In this document: positions 59,080 to 64,000 of the stretch, piece by piece
Layout: each line of letters starts with the position of its first letter
How positions within the stretch are numbered: position 1 is the stretch's first letter
Made by a program: the position numbers and the translations under genes
Source: Morinoia aosen
Taxonomy: Eukaryota; Arthropoda; Malacostraca; Amphipoda; Talitridae
Direction of reading: 5' to 3'
Length of the DNA stretch: 64,000 nt
Assembly: GCA_030386875.1 (NCBI GenBank)
Contig: CM059560.1
Coordinates: 34,528,183-34,592,182, forward strand
The notes under the pieces: generated by a model
Databases searched by the model: none
What the model was told of the DNA's origin: nothing
What the model saw: the letters and a program-made list of their open reading frames with translations, nothing else

Positions 59080-60529
59080 ATTAGATGTTAGTTTAAGCCT
59101 CCCTAACCGCTTAAAAAAGCATTCTGAAGAGAGTAAGGATGAAGGCACCACTTAGTATAGAGATAAGGATATGTGGAATCTATGCAAAACAGGCATAGAA
59201 ACAGTAAGTTGAGAAAGAAGTTCATGAAACAAGATAAGAGTTGAAGAAGAAAGCAGTAGGTGCTGAAAAACAGAACAGCAGTAAACCAAAAAAAAAGTGG
59301 TCCTTAAAATAACAAAAAGCCTTTTATTTCAACAAAAAGAAGGCCATACCTAACTCTCAGCTCGAGCCCTCACACATTTTCCCCCTGGGAATGATAATTA
59401 CCATAGATTAGTGATGCAAAAAAACAGTTTTATTTGATTGCGTTTTTTTTTGCAAAAAAACGTGTTTTTTATGTGTTTTTTTTGTTTTTTTTTGCACACC
59501 TAAATTTTGTTAAGTATATGTATGGGTTTTTTTTGGACACCTAAAATATATTAATGTGCATGTTTTTAAATCATTTTATTGTTATAAAAACATCAAAAAG
59601 AAACCATACAGTAAAAGTAGTGGCAGAAAACCCGCAATTACCTAGAGGCGTCTGAGCGGAACAGCAGGAGCCACAGAACTTATATTGATGGAGTCAAAAT
59701 TCGGAGCTTACTATCTCTACAATGTCTGATTTTATTTTTATGTGACCAAAAAATCAGACTTTGCAGAGATAATAAGCTCTGAATTTTGACTCCATCAATA
59801 TAAGTTCTGCGGTAAGTTCTGTGGCTCCTGCTGTACCTCTTAGACTCCTCTAGGTAATTGTGGGTTATCTGCCACCACTTTTACTGTATGGTTTCTTTTT
59901 TATGTTTTCATTAAAAAAAAACCGGAAAACCATAGATATTAATATATTTGAGGTGACCAAAAAAATATGCTGTTTTTTTAAAAACATGTTTTTTTTTGCA
60001 AAAAATTCTGACTAATAAAAATGAATATTAATATATTTTCTGGTACCAAATATAACCATGCTGTTTTTTTACAAAGAATCATGACTAAAAAAACAATATA
60101 TTTTATGTGACCTAAAAAGCCCCATGCAATTTAAAAAAAAACATGTTTTTTACTAAAAAAATCATGACTGAAAAAACATGAATAATATATTTATGAGACC
60201 AAAAAAATGTGTTAGTACTAAAAAATCATGACTAAAAAAACATGAATATATTTATGAGACCTAAAAAACCTTATGCTGTTTTTTTAAAAATGTTTTTTTT
60301 TACAAACAATGATGTATAAGAAAACCTGGATATGAATATATTTTATGCGACCAAAAAGCCATGCTGTTTTATTTTATGTATTTTTCATTCAAAATCGTGT
60401 CTTAAAATCATGGATATTAACATATTTTATGTTACCAAAAAATCATTGTTTTTTTTAAAACATGTTTTTTTCATTAAAAAGTTATTATTATTCATTTTTT
60501 GGTCACGAATTATTTGTAAAAAAAATCAC

Positions 60530-60808
60530 CCCCTCAGGAGGATACAATTATTGTATCTATGGGAACTAGCGCTCCCAGGGGGAAAATGTGAGGGCCCAAG
60601 CTGAGAGTTAGGTAGGCCTCCTTTTTGTTGAAATAAAATGATTTTGCTATGTTGAGGACCCCCTTTTTTCGGTTCACTGCTGTCCTGTTTTTTAGCACCT
60701 ACTACTGTCTTCTTCAACTTTGATCTTGTTTCATAATCTTCCTTCCTCTCTTTGGATCGCATTTGTTGCTGGGTAGGGAGGCTAAAACTAATGACAAATC
60801 TAATCTGT
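60530..60808 (+). mobile_element. Family A SINE-like repeat inside the hAT-like element
   Basis: Reads CCCTCAGGAGGATACAATT, TATCTATGGGAACTAGCGC, TCCCAGGGGGAAAATG, CTTTTTGTTGAAATAAAATG, TTCGGTTCACTGCTGTCC to GGGAGGCTAAAACTAATGAC and AAATCTAATCTG. The part around ACTAAATGGTGCC is deleted. TGTAAAAAAAA at both ends may be the target duplication. Confidence 0.85.
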
Positions 60809-61237
60809 AAAAAAAACATGGATATTAACTTATTTTATGTGACCAAAAAACCATGCTTTTTGAAAAAAGATTTTTTCACAAAAAACATGAGTGTTATTAA
60901 ATTTTATAAGACCAAAAAAACATGACATTTTAAAAACCATGTTTTTTTCACAAAAAGTCATTAATATCCATGTTTTTAGTCATGATTTTTTGGTATAGAA
61001 AACATGATTTTAAAAAACCAGCATGATTATTTTTGGCACATAAAATATATTAGTATCCACATTTTTTATTCATGATTTTTCTGTAAAAAAGATGTTTTTG
61101 AAAAAAAAAAGCATGGTTGTTTATGGTAAAATAAAGTATAATAATATCCGTATTTTTTAGTCATGACTTTTATGTAACAAAAACATTCAAAAAACAGCAT
61201 GGATTTTTTGGTCACATAAGATATATTAATATCCATT

Positions 61238-61836
61238 AGAACCGTACCAGGTCTTAGAATAAAGTATCCACAAAGAATCTATTCACTCTATCAAACCTTT
61301 TGGAGACTAGTTCCATCCTCAGTAAGTCATTCAGTCAAATGTTTTTCAAAGTAACAGTGAAAATTCATTGTCCATTTCACCAAATTTTACTGAATGACTG
61401 AGGATGGAGCTGGTCTCCGAAAGGTTTTATGGAGTGAATAGATTCTTTGTAGATATTTTATTCTAAGACCTAGTTACCTATGGGAATTGGCACTCCCAGG
61501 GGGACTATGTGAAGGCCTGAGCTAAAGGTTAGGTAGGCTTCCTTTTTGTTGTAATAAAATAGGTTTTTGTTTTGTTACGGACCATCTTTTTTCGGTTCAC
61601 TCCTGTTCTGTTTTTCAGCACCTACTACTTTCTTCAACTTTTTTCTGGTTTCATGAACTTCTTTCCTAGCTTACTGTTTCTGTGCACCTTGTGCATAGAT
61701 TCCGCGTTCCCTAAACTCCATACTAAAAGGTGCCTTCCTCTTTCCTCTCTTGGAACATCTTTGTCGTGGTTAAGGGAGGCTAAAACTTTCTTATATAATA
61801 ATAATAATTCTAAGACCTAGGCCTAGTACAGTTCTA
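61238..61836. mobile_element. Foldback/MITE element inside the hAT-like element
   Basis: The ends are TTAGAACCGTACCAGGTC...TTAGAATAAA at the left and the mirrored TTCTAAGACCTAGGCCTAGT, ACAGTTCTAAT at the right. The arms pair across GATTCTTTGT, CTCCAAAAGG-type and CCATCCTCAG segments around a centre near 61350. Its right end is separated by a younger family A insertion at 61474-61807. The arms contain CTGAGGATGGAGCTGG...CTCCGAAAGG. Confidence 0.78.
61474..61807 (+). mobile_element. Family A SINE-like repeat with 13-bp target duplication
   Basis: 334 bp flanked by TTCTAAGACCTAG at 61461-61473 and 61808-61820. It begins TTACCTATGGGAATTGGCAC and TCCCAGGGGGACTATG and ends GGGAGGCTAAAACTTTCTTA and a (TAA)n tail. 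Low divergence from the 47261 and 48551 copies marks it as one of the youngest. Confidence 0.92.
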
Positions 61837-62549
61837 ATAAACATGATTTCAATATTAACAGCATTCTTTGTTTATAAGTCTCTAAAGACAATTCGATAAA
61901 AGAAAAATAACTTTCCTGATATTTACATCTGTGTTTTTTAGTGATGATTTTTTTTTAATGTTTAAAAAAAAAAAGTTTTTTTTTGGTCCCATAAAATATA
62001 ATAGCCACGTTTTTTTAGTCAAGATTTTTCTGTTAAAAATCAATGTTTAAAAAAAACAGCATTGGATTTTTAAGGTCATATAAATATATTAATATCCATG
62101 TTTTTATTCATAATTTTTGTATAAATAACATTTTTTTAAAAAAAGCATGGCTTTTTAGTCACATCTCTATCAATGACCATAAGTAAAGATATGTTATTAT
62201 AACACACCATTTTGGGAGTTGAAGGTCATTCACATGTATTGTAAAATACATGAAATATCAAAGCATGAAACCGCTGAAAATGAAAAATTTCATAAAACCA
62301 TGGAAAACCATCAATTAAGAAGTATGCTGTTTTATTTTGTAATTTGACATGAAAACAAATAATGTAAAGTGGTTCTTTTTCTTGCTGAGTTATTTTCAGA
62401 CAAAATATTAAAAAAAAAAACCAAATATCCACGTTTTTTTGGCCGCTGTTTTTTTTGTAAAAAAAAAACGTTTTTTATAAAAAAAACGGCATGGTTTTTT
62501 TTTGAGTCACATCTCTACCATAGATACAATAGTTGTATCACTCTGAGGG

Positions 62550-62722
62550 AAAGGACGCTAAAACGGGAAGCCAAATTCAAAGTATAAACGCATGCATTTC
62601 GCCCTCACAATAAATCTTGCTTTCTCATTGAGAGAGCCAAGAATCAAGTGATCAAGAAGCCAGAGTGACCAGGAAGCAGGGACTGACCAAGAAGCCAGTG
62701 TGACCAGGAAGCAGGGACTGAC
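62550..62722 (-). other. Intron DNA adjacent to the fzr exon
   Basis: Includes a direct repeat GTGACCAGGAAGCAGGGACTGA (about 62667-62687 and 62700-62721) that overlaps the splice donor, so a donor-like copy exists just inside the intron. Confidence 0.6.
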
Positions 62723-62886
62723 CAGTTCGGAGGCGTGCTTGCTCCAGGCGAGATTGCAGACCTGCGAGCCGGTGTCGACGGCTTGCAGCGGCTGGCAGGT
62801 GAGCGTGTTCCAGAAGCGGATGTGGCGGTCTGCCGTGCCGCCCCCGCTGGCAAGCAGCCCGTGGTGGTGCGGCGACCACGCGATCG
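62723..62886 (-). CDS. fzr exon: internal WD40 repeat of Fizzy-related/Cdh1
   Basis: A 164-bp exon. Acceptor GCACTGAGCAG, first two bases complete an Ala codon, then 54 codons to the donor GTCAGT. It encodes AIAWSPHHHGLLASGGGTAD, RHIRFWNTLTCQPLQAVDTG and SQVCNLAWSKHASEL, a WD40 blade of Fizzy-related. It joins in phase 0 to VSTHGYSQ in the next exon. GC content is sharply higher than in flanking intron DNA. The longer open frames over the same bases (62644-62916, 62652-62879) are other frames. The preceding exon is not in the window. Confidence 0.96.
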
Positions 62887-64000
62887 CTGCTCAGTGCATA
62901 CAGTCATCACAAACAACCTTCAGTGAAATGTTTTGTCGCACTGGTGCAATGCTTGATGGTTCTAGTGAAATGTTTTATGGCACTGGTGCAATGCTTAATG
63001 GTTCTAGTGGAATGTTTTATGGTACTAGTGCAATCTTTTATGGTACTGGTGCAATGTTTAATGGTTCTAGTGGAACATTTTACGGAATTGGAGGACTGTT
63101 TCATGTTAATAGATGAATATTTGTCCATTGGGGTTGGCGAATTTTCAATAGCGTTCAAGATTTTACTTTTCTGGTGAATTTTTTGATGGTAGTGATGAAT
63201 GTTGTGTGAATGTTTTGATGGTAGATGTTCTATACAATGGTAAAACTTTTTTCAGCGACATTGCCAGCCCTTTTATGAAGTGTTAGAGAAGTTCTTATAA
63301 TTGATGAATTGCATACAATCATTAGCAGTAACTTCACTCTTGCTCTAGTTCACATACGTCAAAACACTTGCATTTAAAAAAAATTCATGTATTCAGGATT
63401 TTGGTAAAATGCAACTCAAATAAAGTCCACCTCAGCTCATTGATCGCATCAAAAGAAAAATGAAGTTCATCCTTGTCATTATTAGAGGCACCCCATACCG
63501 TCATGCCGTGTGTGATAAGCTTTACTCGCGTATCTGAAGGGCTCATATGGACACACTGCTGAAGCAACCAACGATCTTGGAGCCACTCCAGACTGGATAC
63601 CTACCACCTTCCACCATTACTTTCATATCCGAGCAGGGTCTGCTTCAAATCCCTCTCCTCCTGACACCAACTGTTTGTAAGTTTATATAAGCCATTAGAC
63701 TTTCTCAGCACGTAGTCTATTTTGCACGCTGCTAAACACACACAATCCTTTATATAATCTCAGCTCAATTAAATACTACAACCCGTAAAGTTGAGCTATA
63801 ATCGCACTGTAACGACCACGAGCCTGATAACGTTTAGTTACTGGAAACCGACCTGTCAGGATGCCGGCCAGACAGGGAATAGCTACTCAGGCTTAAATAG
63901 CTAAGGCCAGATACGAGGTCAAAGTACGGCACGGACAAGTCAAGAGTATATATTAAAACAGGGGAATGACAATTCACAGAACAGACTCAGGGCGGGTCTC
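62887..64000 (-). other. Upstream fzr intron, no exon found
   Basis: Searched on the minus strand for the preceding WD40 exon without success, so it lies beyond the window. Apart from a short tandem repeat it is featureless AT-rich DNA. Confidence 0.5.
62924..63091. repeat. 21/42-bp tandem repeat in the fzr intron
   Basis: About eight 21-bp subunits alternating TGAAATGTTTTATGGCACTG and TGCAATGCTTAATGGTTCTA forms, so the early part has a 42-bp period and the later part a 21-bp one. It starts 37 bp upstream of the exon's acceptor boundary on the minus strand. Confidence 0.85.

Larger units (their letters stand above)
59409..62517. mobile_element. hAT-like element built of A/T-rich inverted repeats
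   Basis: A 3109-bp insert with hAT-type termini TAGTGATGCAAAAAAAC and, inverted, TAGAGATGTGACTCAAAA, flanked by the exact 8-bp duplication CCATAGAT (59401-59408 and 62518-62525). The interior is a degenerate array of AAAAAACATGGATATTAATA, TATTTTATGTGACCAAAAAA and GCATGNTTTTTT motifs in both orientations. A nested palindrome occupies 59598-59897 (paired AAACCATACAGTAAAAGTAG and TCCATCAATATAAGTTCTG). It hosts two family A copies and a foldback element. No transposase is encoded. Confidence 0.85.
59080..62549 (-). mobile_element. Family A SINE-like repeat split by a 3.1-kb element
   Basis: The tail part, 59080-59408, runs from GATTAGATGTTAGTTTAAGC to CTGGGAATGATAATTACCATAGAT. The 5' part resumes at 62518-62549 with CCATAGATACAATAGTTGTATC then ACTCTGAGGG. 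The 8-bp CCATAGAT is present on both sides of the insert. Confidence 0.88.
54020..62722 (-). other. 8.7-kb fzr intron filled with mobile elements
   Basis: Donor GTCAGT at 62722-62717 and acceptor TTGATGCAG ending at 54020. It contains a tRNA-like SINE, an EN+RT non-LTR retrotransposon, a short foldback element, a split family A copy, a 3.1-kb hAT-like element and insertions within that. The RT element and fzr are both on the minus strand. Confidence 0.93.
53609..62886 (-). other. Gene span: fizzy-related/Cdh1, last three coding exons
   Basis: Minus-strand exons 62886-62723, 54019-53822 and 53650-53609 join in consistent phase to give about 133 C-terminal residues of Fzr/Cdh1. The first intron seen is 8.7 kb and loaded with transposons; the second is only 171 bp. 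The N-terminal part of the protein lies beyond the right edge. Confidence 0.93.

Noticed and set aside
62644-62916. 90- and 75-codon minus-strand frames and 138-codon plus-strand frame at the fzr exon
   Set aside because: Other frames over the GC-rich WD40 exon; the true frame reads AIAWSPHHHGLLASGGG with splice sites.

Overview
This is a 64 kb piece of an animal nuclear genome, most likely an arthropod and plausibly a crustacean. That placement is an inference: genes are split by long introns with GT-AG splice sites, the BTB protein is of the arthropod Tramtrack/Lola type, and most of the DNA is AT-rich and packed with transposon remnants and minisatellites. No bacterial, organellar or viral gene was recognised.

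Two host genes are well supported, both on the minus strand. At 4.2-7.4 kb there are three exons of a BTB-domain nuclear protein: the start codon exon, a large exon carrying the BTB fold and a nuclear localisation signal, and a probable small third exon. Its 3' end lies beyond the left edge or is not recognisable. At 53.6-62.9 kb are the last three coding exons of fizzy-related/Cdh1 (fzr), the WD40 activator of the anaphase-promoting complex. Its stop codon is in a 14-codon terminal exon, and its 5' part lies beyond the right edge.

Everything else is intronic or intergenic. Layout: 22-bp minisatellite (1-1.3 kb); BTB gene (4-7.4 kb); AT-rich DNA with GC-rich promoter-like islands (7.4-20.9 kb) and a 55/66-bp GCT-rich minisatellite (12.7-13.6 kb); a DNA-transposon zone (21-30 kb) with a hAT-like element, a Tigger/pogo element split by a piggyBac-like insertion, and a cluster of foldback elements ending in a ~1.3-kb palindrome; quiet DNA with exon-like GC islands (30-37 kb); an 18-bp minisatellite (37.4-38.3 kb); a CR1/L2-type non-LTR reverse transcriptase (38.8-40.9 kb); a shortened mariner (43.3-43.8 kb); a long-armed foldback (50.2-51.0 kb); then the fzr gene.

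A ~330-390-bp SINE-like repeat, here called family A, occurs about 17 times in both orientations. It is unnamed to me. Clean 13-14-bp target duplications and a variable simple-repeat tail indicate retroposition. The 8.7-kb fzr intron holds a nearly full-length EN+RT retrotransposon with one in-frame stop and a putative 9-bp duplication, and a nested stack: family A interrupted by a 3.1-kb hAT-like palindromic element, which contains a foldback element, which contains a younger family A copy. Three foldback elements carry a motif resembling a hammerhead ribozyme core, as known from Penelope-like elements.
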